Source: Bacillota bacterium
Lineage (GTDB): Bacteria; Bacillota; Clostridia; Christensenellales; Aristaeellaceae
NCBI GenBank assembly: GCA_023459275.1
Contig: JAEWVC010000055.1
Coordinates: 1 to 64,000, forward strand
Direction of reading: 5' to 3'
Length of the DNA stretch: 64,000 bases
In this document: positions 37,806 to 46,698 of the stretch, piece after piece
Position numbering within the stretch: the stretch's first letter is position 1
Layout of the letters: each line of letters opens with the position of its first letter
Translations under genes and position numbers: made by a program
The notes under the pieces: generated by a model
Seen by the model: the letters and a program-made list of their open reading frames with translations, nothing else
Database searches by the model: none
Told to the model about the DNA's origin: nothing

Positions 37806-38437
37806 GAAGGGTTCCAAGGGGCGACCGGAAAGCCCCTTGGCCGTTCCCCCCGAAGGTCCAGGGCGACCGGAAAGCCCTGGTCGTGTCCGCAGACACGAAA
37901 CCTTCTTTTTGCTCCTCCCAAAAGCAAAATTCTCAGTTTACAAGTAAGGTGCCCCCCCGAAGACCCAGGGCGACCGGAAAGCCCTGGTCGCTTCCTCAGA
38001 AGCGAAATCTTCCCACCGCGAACGGTAATGAGCAGGATGACAATTGAGCCAGATGGAAGGAAAGCCCCTCGCTTGTGCCCCCCGAAGGTCCAGGGCGACC
38101 GGAAAGCCCTGGTCGTGCCCGCAGGCACGAACCCTCCTTATAACTCCTTCCAAAAGCAAAACTCTCACCATCAAAAGTAATGTGCCCCCCGAAGGATTCC
38201 AAAGGGCAGCCGGAAAGCCCCTTGGCCGTGCCCCCCGAAGGTCCCGGGCGACCGGAAAGCCCTGGTCGTGCCCGCAGGCACGAACCCTCCTTATAACTCC
38301 TTCCAAAAGCGAAACTCTCACCATTAAAAGTAATGCTCCCCCCGAAGGGTTCCAAGGGGCGATCGGAAAGCCCCTTGGCCGTTCCCCCCGAAGGTCCAGG
38401 GCAACCGGAAAGCCCTGGTCGCTTCCTCAGAAGCGAA
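37806..38437. repeat. Tandem array of family-2 hairpin repeats between gltB and gltD
   Basis: Eight hairpin cores occur in about 630 bp. The long type has CCGAAGGTCCAGGGC-GACCGGAAA-GCCCTGG then TCGTGTC-CGCA-GACACGA (copies near 37850, 37958, 38081, 38234, 38388). The short type has CCAAGGGGC/GCCCCTTGG only (37806, 38191, 38344). A 153-154-bp higher-order unit is repeated at 38081-38233 and 38234-38387, with a conserved spacer containing CTCCTTATAACTCC. The second stem varies as TCGTGTC/GACACGA, TCGTGCC/GGCACGA and TCGCTTC/GAAGCGA, which is covariation. Open frames across the array are by-products of the repeats. Confidence 0.75.
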
Positions 38438-38508
38438 ACCCCTTCAGCATCATAATCTGTCAGAATTAATTATCCCCCCACCCTCTCTTTCATAATGAGG
38501 TGAATACT

Positions 38509-39993
38509 GTGGCCAAACCCACCGGTTTCCTGGAATACCCCCGCGTCAATTACCCCAAGCGCCCCCCCTCCGGCCGCCTCCACGATTGGTCGGAAATCCG
38601 CCTGCCGGAAAACCCCGAAACCATCACCCGCCAGGCGGCCCGCTGCATGAACTGCGGCATCCCCTTCTGCCATGGCGGCATCCTTCTTGCCGGCATGGCC
38701 TCGGGCTGCCCCGTCCACAACCTCATCCCCGAATGGAACGACCTTGTCTACCGCGGCCAGTGGCGGGAGGCCTACCTTCGCCTGCAGCGCACCAACCCCT
38801 TCCCGGAGTTCACCGGCCGCGTCTGCCCCGCCCCCTGCGAGGGCTCCTGCACCGAGGGCTACAACATGGAGCCCGTCACCATCAGCGCCCTGGAATACGA
38901 GATCATCGAGCGCGCTTACAAAGAGGGCTGGGTCAAAGCCGTGCATTCCGCCCCCACCGGCAAAAAAGTTGCCGTGGTGGGCTCCGGCCCCGCCGGCCTC
39001 TCCGCCGCCTATTTCCTCAATTTCGTGGGCCACGCCGTTACCGTCTTCGAGCGCCAGGACCGGCCCGGCGGCCTACTCACCTACGGCATTCCCAACATGA
39101 AGCTGGACAAAGATATCGTAAACCGCCGCATCAGCCTCATGAAGGAATCCGGGATCACCTTTGTCCTGAATACCGAAGTGGGCAGGGATATCCCCGTCCA
39201 GCAGCTTGTGTCCGATTTTGACGCGGTGCTCCTTTCCGGCGGCGCCACCAAGCCCCGGGGCCTTTCCGTTCCCGGCAGCAATTTGGACGGCATCCATTTC
39301 GCCGTGGACTTCCTGACCGCCAACACCAAGCGCCTGCTGGACAATGCGGAGCCTGATGGCTTCATCAGCGCCCAAGGCAAGCATGTCATCATTCTGGGCG
39401 GCGGCGACACGGGCACCGACTGTGTGGCCACCTCCTTGCGCCAGGGCTGCGCAAGCGTTACCCAGTTCGAGATCATGCCGGAGCCCCCGGAGCTCCGGGA
39501 AGAAGGTACCAACCCCTGGCCAGAATGGCCCAAGAAACTCAAAGTGGACTACGGCCAGGAGGAAGCCATCCAGATAACCGGCCGCGATCCGCGTCACTAC
39601 CTCATCAATACCAAGGAAATCCTGGGCGATGCTTCCGGCCACATCAAGGAAGTACGCACCGTCAACATCGAATGGGTCCGCAACGCCCAGGGCCGGTTCA
39701 TCCCCCGGGAAATTCCGGGCACCGAAAAAACCTGGCCCGCCGATCTCATCCTCCTGGCCATGGGCTTTCTGGGCCCGGAGGATACCCTCCCCGCCGCCCT
39801 TTCCCTGGACCGGGACGAGCGCAGCAACATCAAGGCCGACTATGGCTCCTTCCAGACCAGCGCCGACAAGGTCTTCGCCGCTGGGGATATGCGCCGCGGC
39901 CAGAGCCTCGTCGTCTGGGCCATCCAGGAGGGCAAGCTCGCCGCCCGCGAGATCGATACCTTCCTCACCGGCAAATCCGTCATTGTGGAGTGA
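38509..39993 (+). CDS. gltD: Glutamate synthase small subunit
   Basis: This 494-residue NADPH-dependent oxidoreductase supplies electrons to GltB. It has N-terminal [4Fe-4S] cysteines in CMNCGIPFCH and CPAPCEGSC, an FAD site VVGSGPAGLSAAYFL and an NADPH site ILGGGDTGTDCVA. FAAGDMRRGQSLVVWAI near the end is the second FAD contact. The start is GTG 38509 (MAKPTGFLEYPR), 6 nt after GAGGTG. The earlier GTG at 38500 overlaps that site. Expression must cross the repeat array or use a promoter not identified here. Confidence 0.95.
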   Translation: MAKPTGFLEYPRVNYPKRPPSGRLHDWSEIRLPENPETITRQAARCMNCGIPFCHGGILLAGMASGCPVHNLIPEWNDLVYRGQWREAYLRLQRTNPFPEFTGRVCPAPCEGSCTEGYNMEPVTISALEYEIIERAYKEGWVKAVHSAPTGKKVAVVGSGPAGLSAAYFLNFVGHAVTVFERQDRPGGLLTYGIPNMKLDKDIVNRRISLMKESGITFVLNTEVGRDIPVQQLVSDFDAVLLSGGATKPRGLSVPGSNLDGIHFAVDFLTANTKRLLDNAEPDGFISAQGKHVIILGGGDTGTDCVATSLRQGCASVTQFEIMPEPPELREEGTNPWPEWPKKLKVDYGQEEAIQITGRDPRHYLINTKEILGDASGHIKEVRTVNIEWVRNAQGRFIPREIPGTEKTWPADLILLAMGFLGPEDTLPAALSLDRDERSNIKADYGSFQTSADKVFAAGDMRRGQSLVVWAIQEGKLAAREIDTFLTGKSVIVE

Positions 39994-40027
39994 CGAGGGA
40001 GAAGGAGATAGGGATAGATTATGCGGG

Positions 40028-40060
40028 GCGGGTTGCTTTTGAAAAAGGAGCCCAACCCGC
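40028..40060 (+). terminator. Hairpin after gltD
   Basis: GCGGGTTG pairs with CAACCCGC around a 17-nt AG-rich loop. There is no T-tract. It marks the edge between GC-rich and AT-rich sequence. Confidence 0.35.
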
Positions 40061-40133
40061 ACCTCTCCAGGAAAACTTAACCTTATATCTCTGCCAAACA
40101 TCCTGACAAACTCAACGATAACAAGATGATATA

Positions 40134-40979
40134 CTATTCTATACCTCCCCATATATAATTTACTTGCAATTCAGATAAACCAAATTTTGCAGCTGCATCT
40201 GCCATAATCACATCACTATATTTATCCCCTGTGTATTTACCATCACGTGCGTCATAATGGTTAAATTGGTCTTGGATATAATTTTTGATTTCTTCTTTTT
40301 CTATCTTATTCAACTCAAGATAATTTTTCTCTTGTTCGGATGCAATTTTATATTGATCAGACCATGAAGCACCCAAAAGACTGGTTATAAATGGTATTAT
40401 TTCACCACTCAATTCTCCGGTATATGATGGATCAACTTTTCTTGCATATTCATAAGCAGTCTGAAGCCACCAATCATCATACCCAAGTTTTTCGTAATAT
40501 TCATAAGATTCAAGTGAAACCGTATAAAAATACAAATTAGAAATTACATTATCTGTGGGATACTTTCTATAAATACGCTCTATGAATTTTGCCGTACCAG
40601 TTACACCCCAAGAATTTGTGTACTTGTTAATAACCGATTCCCTTGCAGTCATAACCGATTTCCCTGCAATCAATACTTCTATTTGAAATAAATAGTCGCT
40701 TGAATCCATATAGCTATTCAGCGATTGGAAAATATCAGCCGAGATCTCATAATTGCCCGAGTTAAACTCATTGATTGCTTTCAAATATCTTGATCTATTT
40801 ATCATTTCCGTAGAATTTAAGTAGTCTCCCAGATTAGTAAAATCTATTATTGCAGAATCATAGTCTCCAGCATCAAAATTATTCATTGCCGCATTGTATT
40901 GTTCTTGTCGATTACTGCATCCGCTTATAGTAGTAATGATCAAGAAAAATATTGCACAAAGCATAAACCGATGTTTCAT
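40134..40979 (-). CDS. TPR-like lipoprotein in AT-rich islet
   Basis: This 281-residue protein has a lipoprotein signal peptide with lipobox ISGC (Cys21). Short helical repeats of TPR type follow: YNAAMNNFDAGDYDSAIIDF and LKAINEFNSGNYEISADIF, with G-x-Y-x-x-A spacing. The rest is helical and rich in Asn, Tyr and Ile. Codon use is far more AT-rich than in the glutamate synthase genes next door, indicating acquisition from another source. ATG 40979 has AAAGGGG upstream. Substrate and partners are unknown. It is convergent with gltD. Confidence 0.7.
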   Translation of the reverse strand: MKHRFMLCAIFFLIITTISGCSNRQEQYNAAMNNFDAGDYDSAIIDFTNLGDYLNSTEMINRSRYLKAINEFNSGNYEISADIFQSLNSYMDSSDYLFQIEVLIAGKSVMTARESVINKYTNSWGVTGTAKFIERIYRKYPTDNVISNLYFYTVSLESYEYYEKLGYDDWWLQTAYEYARKVDPSYTGELSGEIIPFITSLLGASWSDQYKIASEQEKNYLELNKIEKEEIKNYIQDQFNHYDARDGKYTGDKYSDVIMADAAAKFGLSELQVNYIWGGIE

Positions 40980-41124
40980 AATGGAGGCCCCTTTCAAAAA
41001 ATATTGTGTTCTTAAATGCTTTGCAATCTTTCCCCAATCGGCAATTCTGTGTAAACTCAATAGTCGAAAATATGAGATGTCTGACACTTCTCTAACCGAC
41101 TATAAATACAAAACCTTTGGTTCA

Positions 41125-41616
41125 TCACTTTCTATTATATCGCGCCCAATTGCAAAATACATATCCTCGCATTCCGCCAGCTGGAGCATATGCTGGATAT
41201 ATGCGTCTATACTGCTCCTCTGCGCCCGCAAAGTCTACCTCTGCAAAAATACCTACGTGTGCGAGATATAACATACCTAATCCAGCTGACCGTGAAAGGC
41301 CTTGATTACAATGTATTAGCACCTTTTTCCCATGGGCCAAATTCTCGTCAACAAACTGTATAGCCGTATCAACAATTGTTGGATGTATCCAATCCGGATT
41401 TTCCACATCAACCAGATTCAACATAAGTCGATTGCCGCGACGTGCAAGCAAGTATTCTGGATGCTCCTTGGGACAGGCTCGTCCGGTATATCCGACTGCT
41501 AGACGATGATATGGTTCCTTACAAGCATGTACAATCGCCCATCCGTCTTGCTGCTTCACATGCATTTCGTAATCTGACTCACTGCCAATATACAAATTTT
41601 TCATGATCTCAACCAT
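41125..41616 (-). CDS. Dual-specificity-type protein phosphatase
   Basis: This 163-residue cysteine phosphatase has the P-loop HCNQGLSRSAG (catalytic Cys in HCx5R). The general-acid Asp is likely in NLVDVENPDW. The upstream segment ACKEPYHRLAVGYTG is typical of phage- and island-borne DSPs. ATG 41616 follows GGAGGTTG. It shares the AT-rich composition of the lipoprotein gene 145 bp away and the same orientation. The substrate is unknown. Phosphatases of this kind occur in prophages and mobile islands. Confidence 0.82.
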   Translation of the reverse strand: MVEIMKNLYIGSESDYEMHVKQQDGWAIVHACKEPYHRLAVGYTGRACPKEHPEYLLARRGNRLMLNLVDVENPDWIHPTIVDTAIQFVDENLAHGKKVLIHCNQGLSRSAGLGMLYLAHVGIFAEVDFAGAEEQYRRIYPAYAPAGGMRGYVFCNWARYNRK

Positions 41617-42136
41617 GAAACAACCTCCAAATAAGAATATCCATACGATAATATGGCGCTTCTACACTTAACTAAATTATAGCAAAAAAGCTGTTATATG
41701 TATATTCAATTTCAAACATTTCCTGCAAAAAATATCAAATCTCGGCATTAATTAAATAGTGTGTGCGAAGCGTGTCATCAATTTTAGACATATATGAGAT
41801 TCTGAAGCAGAAACGCCGCATGTTGCGGAAAAAGCGAAGTGAAGGCAGCTAGCAAAAAAAAGCAATGCCAACGGTAGAGCAGAAGTACGACTATTGTGTC
41901 AGATAGAATTAGGGGAAGTCACACTTCAATCCTTTCTGGTTCTCTTTCACGCTGAAAGAGAACATCACCCCATGTCACAGGCCAGTTGCTAGCAACTGAC
42001 CGAAGTACCGCCCCCTGCCCGCCATCGTGATACACGCCTAGCCTCATCACATCCCCACAAAAAAGCGCCCCTGCCGAGAGCGCTTTTATCCTATTCATTC
42101 TCCAATCCCTGCCCCTTACTCCTTCTCTCGGACATC
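41617..42136. other. Intergenic region with short palindromes, no gene seen
   Basis: This 520 bp upstream of the phosphatase gene has no convincing coding region. It contains the hairpin GTTCTCTTTC/GAAAGAGAAC (41939-41963), the perfect palindrome CAGTTGCTAGCAACTG (41983-41998) and AAAAGCGC/GCGCTTTT (near 42062-42090), which may be a terminator. A short open stretch at 41775-41850 (DIYEILKQKRRML) could be a gene remnant but cannot be assigned. Confidence 0.4.
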
Positions 42137-42171
42137 AGTTCACCCTGTATATTTCCCCGCCTGTCCGCGTA
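42137..42171 (-). pseudogene. Second remnant of the beta-propeller gene 3' end
   Basis: The minus strand encodes TRTGGEIYRVN then TGA, matching the TWTGGEIYRVSG end of the pseudogene at 42253-42870. The DNA match spans CCCTGTATATTTCCCCGCC. It is followed immediately by a palindromic repeat. It is a leftover of a duplication or of a lost neighbouring paralogue. Confidence 0.5.
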
Positions 42172-42172
42172 A

Positions 42173-42223
42173 TGCCTCCCTTTGAAGGGAGGTGGCGCGG
42201 CATAGCCGCGCCGGAAGGAAGTC
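42173..42223. repeat. Dispersed palindromic repeat (CTCCCTTTGAAGGGAG type)
   Basis: CTCCC-TTTGAA-GGGAG and GGCGCGGC-ATA-GCCGCGCC form two adjacent hairpins. From memory, this resembles a short intergenic repeat common in gut Clostridia genomes. It lies against the remnant of a propeller gene end. Confidence 0.5.
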
Positions 42224-42252
42224 ATAACAGCCATCCTTGCTGATAGCCCTTT

Positions 42253-42870
42253 TCACTTCGCCCCGCTTACCCCGCTCACCCTGTATATTTCCCCGCCCGT
42301 CCATGTGCTGTTATGAAAAACGATGTACATTTTCCCGTCAAGCCAGAACAGATTTTCCCGCTCCCCCTGGGAGGCGGTCACGTTAAGCCCGGTCACCGTT
42401 TGTTCCCCGGTCTCCTTAATCGTACACCATCAAGCAGTTTTCCTTGTACAGCACAAAATGCAGGTATTTTTCGTCCGCCGTCATGCCCTTGTTGGTGTGC
42501 CCCGTGGTGCCGTGCTTTCCGGCGCTAAATACCTTTTTCAGGTTATCCGCGGGTACCGCCGCGTAGTACAAATCCTTCGCGGTCCAGTAGCAGTCCAGGT
42601 CCTTATCGTACGCCAGGCAATAGGTGGCCGTGCGCATCAGCGCGCTGCAGGTCTCCTCCAGCGTGTCCGGGTCCACATACACTATTTTTCTGTCGTTGGG
42701 GTCGCAGCAGGCCACCACCAGGCGATTAAGCTTCGGGTTATAGGTGATGTCGTTGGCGTGCTGCAGCAGCAGCCCGGAAGTTTGAGCCACCTGAACATAA
42801 AAAGCCCTACCGCCACAAAAACCGGCTTTTTGCCGAATTTTTTCCCATTTTTACCGCGCATACGCTTCAT
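42253..42870 (-). pseudogene. Decayed secreted beta-propeller-type protein gene
   Basis: ATG 42870 with AGAAGGAAACG upstream begins MKRMRGKNGKKFGKK plus a hydrophobic stretch. That frame is lost, and the homologous part resumes in another frame (YVQVAQTSGLLLQHANDITYNP...). A TAA at 42416-42418 then stops it, but deleting one T restores VYDKETGEQ and runs to LFWLDGKMYIVFHNSTWTGGEIYRV and TGA at 42253-42255. Thus there are at least two frameshifts and an internal deletion. Intact relatives in Firmicutes are exported proteins with an ADDITYNP...SIFxY...FNNSxWTGGxIYR pattern. Non-functional as it stands. Confidence 0.7.
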
Positions 42871-43103
42871 TTTACGTTTCCTTCTCTGGGCTGTCAATCG
42901 CCAAAGCGGCATAAAAAGCGCGGCGTCATGGGTGCTGCGCCATTTACTTGCCCGTAAACGCCGCCTGCCGGCCTCCGTCCCACTTCCGGGCCCCGCCGCA
43001 TATGGCAACAATTCCAAGCGGATACTACGGATGCGGGGGGATGCCTTGCTCGTTATTACTGATAGGGATACATCCTTCCACAATACGCAAAATGAGGTGC
43101 CCC

Positions 43104-44681
43104 ATGAAGAAACTCGCTGTTTGGATCATGGCCTGCGCGCTGCTGCTGGCCGCCATTTATGGGCTGGCGGAAAGCAAGCTGCCCTCCGCCACAAGTACGG
43201 AAGAAAAACAAACCTTTCAGGCAGAGGATCAGGAGGAAGCCGCCCTGGCCCCGGAATCCGTCCAATATCCCCCTCTTCAGAAGGGCGACAGCGGAGACGG
43301 CGTAAAGGCGCTTCAGTCAAGGCTTACGGAGCTGCAATATTATTTCGGCAAAATCAGCGGCAATTATTTGGACGGCACCTCAAGCGCCATCGCGTCCTTC
43401 CAGAGCAAAAACGGGCTGGAAGTTACCGGCGCCGCGGACAGCCAAACGCAGGAATTGCTCTTCGATACGGAAAAGGCGCTTGCCAAAAACGCCATCACAC
43501 AGCCTTCCATAACGCCCGCGCCCTCTGCGGCGCCCACACCAACACCCCCTCCCGTATCCGCCTCGGAAAGCGTTGATGCGGAAGGGACGCCGGCTCCCGA
43601 TGTTACCCATCCCCCCTACACCAAGCAGCTGAAAAAAGGCTCCACCGGCGACAGCGTGGCGCTATTGCACCAGCGGCTTTGGGAACTGGGCTATCTTCCG
43701 GAGCCCGACGGTGCCACCTATACCCAGGAAACCAAGGACGCCGTAGCCGCTTTTCAGCAGAACAACAGCCTCACGTCCGACGGCGTAACGGGAAAAAAGA
43801 CCTGGAACATGCTCTTTGAAAATGAGGAGGTGCTGGACGCCTCCGCCACGCCCAGGCCTACCCCCGTGCCCACGCCGGTACCTTACGCCCTTACCGTGGA
43901 CATTACCAATCAGGTGATCACCGCCTACGGCCTGGATGAAAACGGCCAATACACCAACGTCGCCCGGCAAATGATCTGCTCCACCGGCGCCTGGGCTACC
44001 CCTACGGGCCTTGGCACCTTCACCCTGGGCGCGGGCCGCTCCCGCTTTCCCCTCTTTCCCAAGTACGGCTGCTACGTGCAGTATTGGACCCCCATCGCCA
44101 ACGGCTTTGGCTTCCACTCGGTGATCTACAACACAAAGAACACCATGGACCTGGCGGTAGGCTCCTACAGCGCGCTGGGCACCCGGGTTTCCCACGGCTG
44201 CATCCGCCTGCTGGTGGACGACGCCAAATGGATCTACGAGAACGCGGGAAAGGGCACCGTGGTCACCATTACCAATAAAATCGCCTCCGACCCGGAATTG
44301 ACCCAGTCCTTGAAGCCCGCACCTCTGAACTGGAAAAACATGCTGCCCAAGGCTACCCCCGCCCCCACTCCTCCGCCGCAGAATGACAGCGCCAGCCAGC
44401 CCCCCACGCCTTTTAGAAACCTCAGTCGGGGCAAGAAGGGCGAGGATGTATACTGGCTGCAGATGAAGCTCAAGGAGATGGGTTACTACGCGGGTACCGT
44501 CACCGGCGGCTACTACGGCGGCACGCAAAAAGCGGTAAAGGCCTTTCAGAAGGATTCAGGCCTCACCGCGGACGGCGTCGCGGGTACCAAGACCCAAACC
44601 GTGCTCTACCAGGAGGTGCTGCCCACAGCCACGCCCGCACCTTCACCTGCATCCATCCCCACGCCTGCGCCTGCCCCCTGA
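43104..44681 (+). CDS. L,D-transpeptidase with three peptidoglycan-binding domains
   Basis: This 525-residue exported enzyme forms 3-3 cross-links or attaches proteins in peptidoglycan. The signal peptide is about 1-22. PG_binding_1 domains lie near 57-120, 177-240 and 440-505, each with the GDxGxxVxxLQxxL pattern. The YkuD domain covers about 262-392, with His338 in FGFHSVIYN and catalytic Cys366 in SHGCIRL. Pro/Thr/Ala-rich linkers separate the domains, and the protein ends in a PTPAPAP tail. ATG 43104 follows AATGAGGTG. It is isolated between the propeller pseudogene and tRNA-Ser. Spore-cortex or wall remodelling are possible roles. Confidence 0.92.
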   Translation: MKKLAVWIMACALLLAAIYGLAESKLPSATSTEEKQTFQAEDQEEAALAPESVQYPPLQKGDSGDGVKALQSRLTELQYYFGKISGNYLDGTSSAIASFQSKNGLEVTGAADSQTQELLFDTEKALAKNAITQPSITPAPSAAPTPTPPPVSASESVDAEGTPAPDVTHPPYTKQLKKGSTGDSVALLHQRLWELGYLPEPDGATYTQETKDAVAAFQQNNSLTSDGVTGKKTWNMLFENEEVLDASATPRPTPVPTPVPYALTVDITNQVITAYGLDENGQYTNVARQMICSTGAWATPTGLGTFTLGAGRSRFPLFPKYGCYVQYWTPIANGFGFHSVIYNTKNTMDLAVGSYSALGTRVSHGCIRLLVDDAKWIYENAGKGTVVTITNKIASDPELTQSLKPAPLNWKNMLPKATPAPTPPPQNDSASQPPTPFRNLSRGKKGEDVYWLQMKLKEMGYYAGTVTGGYYGGTQKAVKAFQKDSGLTADGVAGTKTQTVLYQEVLPTATPAPSPASIPTPAPAP

Positions 44682-44748
44682 CCCCCTGCGTCGCAGCGTC
44701 GCAGCCATCCGTACAATAATATCGCACCCATCCGCACAAAACCCGCTC

Positions 44749-44777
44749 TTGCCAGCCGCCCTTCGTCATGCTATAAT
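44749..44777 (+). promoter_or_regulatory. Promoter of tRNA-Ser
   Basis: TTGCCA (44749-44754), 17 nt, TATAAT (44772-44777), ending 12 bp before the tRNA 5' end. Confidence 0.75.
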
Positions 44778-44789
44778 TTCTCATTGTTT

Positions 44790-44878
44790 GGAGAAGTATC
44801 GAAGTGGTCGCAACGAGCCGCACTCGAAATGCGGTTGTCCGCAAGGGCACGTGGGTTCGAATCCCACCTTCTCCGCCA
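44790..44878 (+). tRNA. tRNA-Ser (anticodon CGA)
   Basis: Acceptor arms are GGAGAAG and CTTCTCC, with discriminator G and encoded CCA. The anticodon loop CTCGAAA sits on stem CCGCA/TGCGG, giving anticodon CGA (reads UCG). A long variable arm (TTGTCCGCAAGGGCA) is characteristic of serine tRNAs. The T-arm is GTGGGTTCGAATCCCAC. It marks the change from GC-rich to AT-rich sequence. No second copy of its 3' end was seen in the window. Confidence 0.95.
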
Positions 44879-45283
44879 TATATACCGACATTAGTTGGTG
44901 CAAAGAAGCTCACCGGTTGCGGTGGGCTTATTTGTTTGCCTGCAAATCTCCCCTGAAATACTGGCTTTCGGCGCTTTTCTTGCAGGAATACACGGGTGGG
45001 CTCACACACGGCTTTTCGTCGTTGGGACGTGCTCAAAAAAGCGCTTCGCGAGCACTCAAAAATACACGATCTCCAAAGGTTACCATGTAATGGTGTAATG
45101 ATGCACCCAAAGCAAAAAAGTGCTGCTTCTGATTTTGCTGGAAGTACCTCATGCATATCAAGCGAAATTGTAGTCCACAACCCCTGTACTGTTTGTTTAC
45201 ATAAAGGATCTTGCTTTGAACAGTGCAATATCGTATAATACGTTGATAAATAGTGATGAGCGAATTGCTGAGAGGACTGCGCG
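44879..45283. other. Spacer after tRNA-Ser, no gene seen
   Basis: These 405 bp become AT-rich toward the right. Small open stretches have no recognisable homology and no ribosome binding site. No integrase gene or attachment repeat was recognised. Confidence 0.4.
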
Positions 45284-46336
45284 ATGATGAAGATAATTTT
45301 GACTTTAGTTTTTTTAATATCGTTGCTAATCTGTCCTTTTACAGTATATGCCGAAGGCGATACGATCGACTTACATGGTTTATCGGTTGCCGAACTCGAT
45401 GACCTTACGAAGAGAATTAATCTAGAACGCAAAGCAGCACTTGACTTTGATAACGAAACCTATGAACTACTGGAAGCAGATTACAATCTACTATTAATGA
45501 GTTCTGCATCAAGTGATGCAGAACTGAAACATCCGTTCTGGGGACTAGATAAGAAACGTGAAAGGTCATGCTATCAGATTTGGGGAGATTGCTCAATCAA
45601 GTATGGGGATGGAAGCAAGTTGGAGTTGCCTGAAGCAAGAGTAATTTATTGGTTTGATTTTTCAATTTCGGCTTATCGCCATGTAGCGTTTATCACAAAA
45701 AGTCAGATTGTATATTTTGATTCGTCGCTCTTATCGTATGTAGAAGAGTACATTGATCAAGCAATTATTGACAGGTTAGTAAAGTGCGATAGCATATACC
45801 CAACTGATGACAAACAGAGAGAACTATTTCTACATGTAGTATATCCTGATTTAACAATCAATAGCATAATAACTCAATATGAAGGTAAACCAGTTAGCGA
45901 ATTGTTGCCGGTTATAGAATCGTTTGGATATGATATAATCCTACTCGATAATGGACACGAAGTTAACGATATCGATCCAACTAAGTATTATGTGTATTTT
46001 GGAAGTTCAGACGCAAAACGCAAAGAGATACGCATTCCACTATTAAGTGAATACGTTATGCTCGAGCTAAATGGTTATGAACAGGTATTGGATCATCGTC
46101 TGCCGAGAAATTCAGCAAGAAGATTTGCTGAGAAATATGTTGATGGATTATATGATGATGTTAGTTTTGCTGGTTACTACCCGTATGAGGTAATGGTTAG
46201 CAATGATAGGTACGACACTTGGCAGTTGTCAGGAAAATGTAAAATCAACGGTGCCGAGATGCAGTATAAAATACTTGTTACTGGGCTTGCTGACAATCCT
46301 ATCATACAAGACATCAAGATCGAACCGATAGAGTGA
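45284..46336 (+). CDS. Exported protein of unknown function
   Basis: This 350-residue protein has a signal peptide (MMKIILTLVFLISLLICPFTVYAEG, cleavage near residue 24). The first mature segment LSVAELDDLTKRINLE resembles the short helical repeat often found after signal peptides in Clostridia exported proteins. The rest has mixed alpha/beta character without known motifs. Its composition is AT-rich, unlike the L,D-transpeptidase upstream. ATG 45284 is preceded by GAGAGGAC. It is not in an operon. It may be part of the acquired region that continues to the right. Confidence 0.65.
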   Translation: MMKIILTLVFLISLLICPFTVYAEGDTIDLHGLSVAELDDLTKRINLERKAALDFDNETYELLEADYNLLLMSSASSDAELKHPFWGLDKKRERSCYQIWGDCSIKYGDGSKLELPEARVIYWFDFSISAYRHVAFITKSQIVYFDSSLLSYVEEYIDQAIIDRLVKCDSIYPTDDKQRELFLHVVYPDLTINSIITQYEGKPVSELLPVIESFGYDIILLDNGHEVNDIDPTKYYVYFGSSDAKRKEIRIPLLSEYVMLELNGYEQVLDHRLPRNSARRFAEKYVDGLYDDVSFAGYYPYEVMVSNDRYDTWQLSGKCKINGAEMQYKILVTGLADNPIIQDIKIEPIE

Positions 46337-46376
46337 GAAAAAAGGTATGTATTTGTTTAGCCTGTCCCAACCATTG

Positions 46377-46404
46377 TGCCTTGAAGCGCTGTCAGCTTAC
46401 ACAT
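46377..46404 (+). repeat. Direct repeat, copy 1 (with 48841-48868)
   Basis: TGCCTTGAAGCGCTGTCAGC and the following TTACACAT match 48841-48868 at 26 of 28 positions, with weaker similarity for another ~45 nt. The two copies flank the zinc-ribbon genes and the 48354-48809 gene. The surrounding 46337-46698 has no gene. Confidence 0.5.
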
Positions 46405-46698
46405 ATACATGTGGAAAGCAAGGCTTCCGCGAAAAAAGCAAAAGAAATTTCTGCACAGTAGACGCCCACCAACGTTTTTTCAGGGAGTAGCGGGAATATG
46501 GTCATTGGCGTGATTAAAACGCGCTAAACGGGCATTTGGGGACATGTCGCGGTATTCCTAAGAAGCAATAACCCGACGCTGTATGCCGGGCTGATAGTCT
46601 GCCAGAAGCCGTTTCGTCAGTGAGCATCGTGATCGTCCATCCTTAGGTCTATTACTAGTCAATACGCCTCCGCCGCTTCCTTGAATTAGTGGCCGTAG

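Noticed and set aside
37806..38437. CRISPR array
   Set aside because: Repeats are themselves long hairpins with sequence variation, spacing is irregular, the between-repeat sequence is also repeated, and no cas genes are near.
37938..38469. Proteins of 120-140 residues on both strands across the gltB-gltD gap
   Set aside because: They consist only of translated hairpin repeats, lack ribosome binding sites, and exist on both strands at once.
41775..41850. Possible transposase remnant
   Set aside because: A short open stretch (DIYEILKQKRRML) is too short and unspecific to assign, with no terminal repeats nearby.
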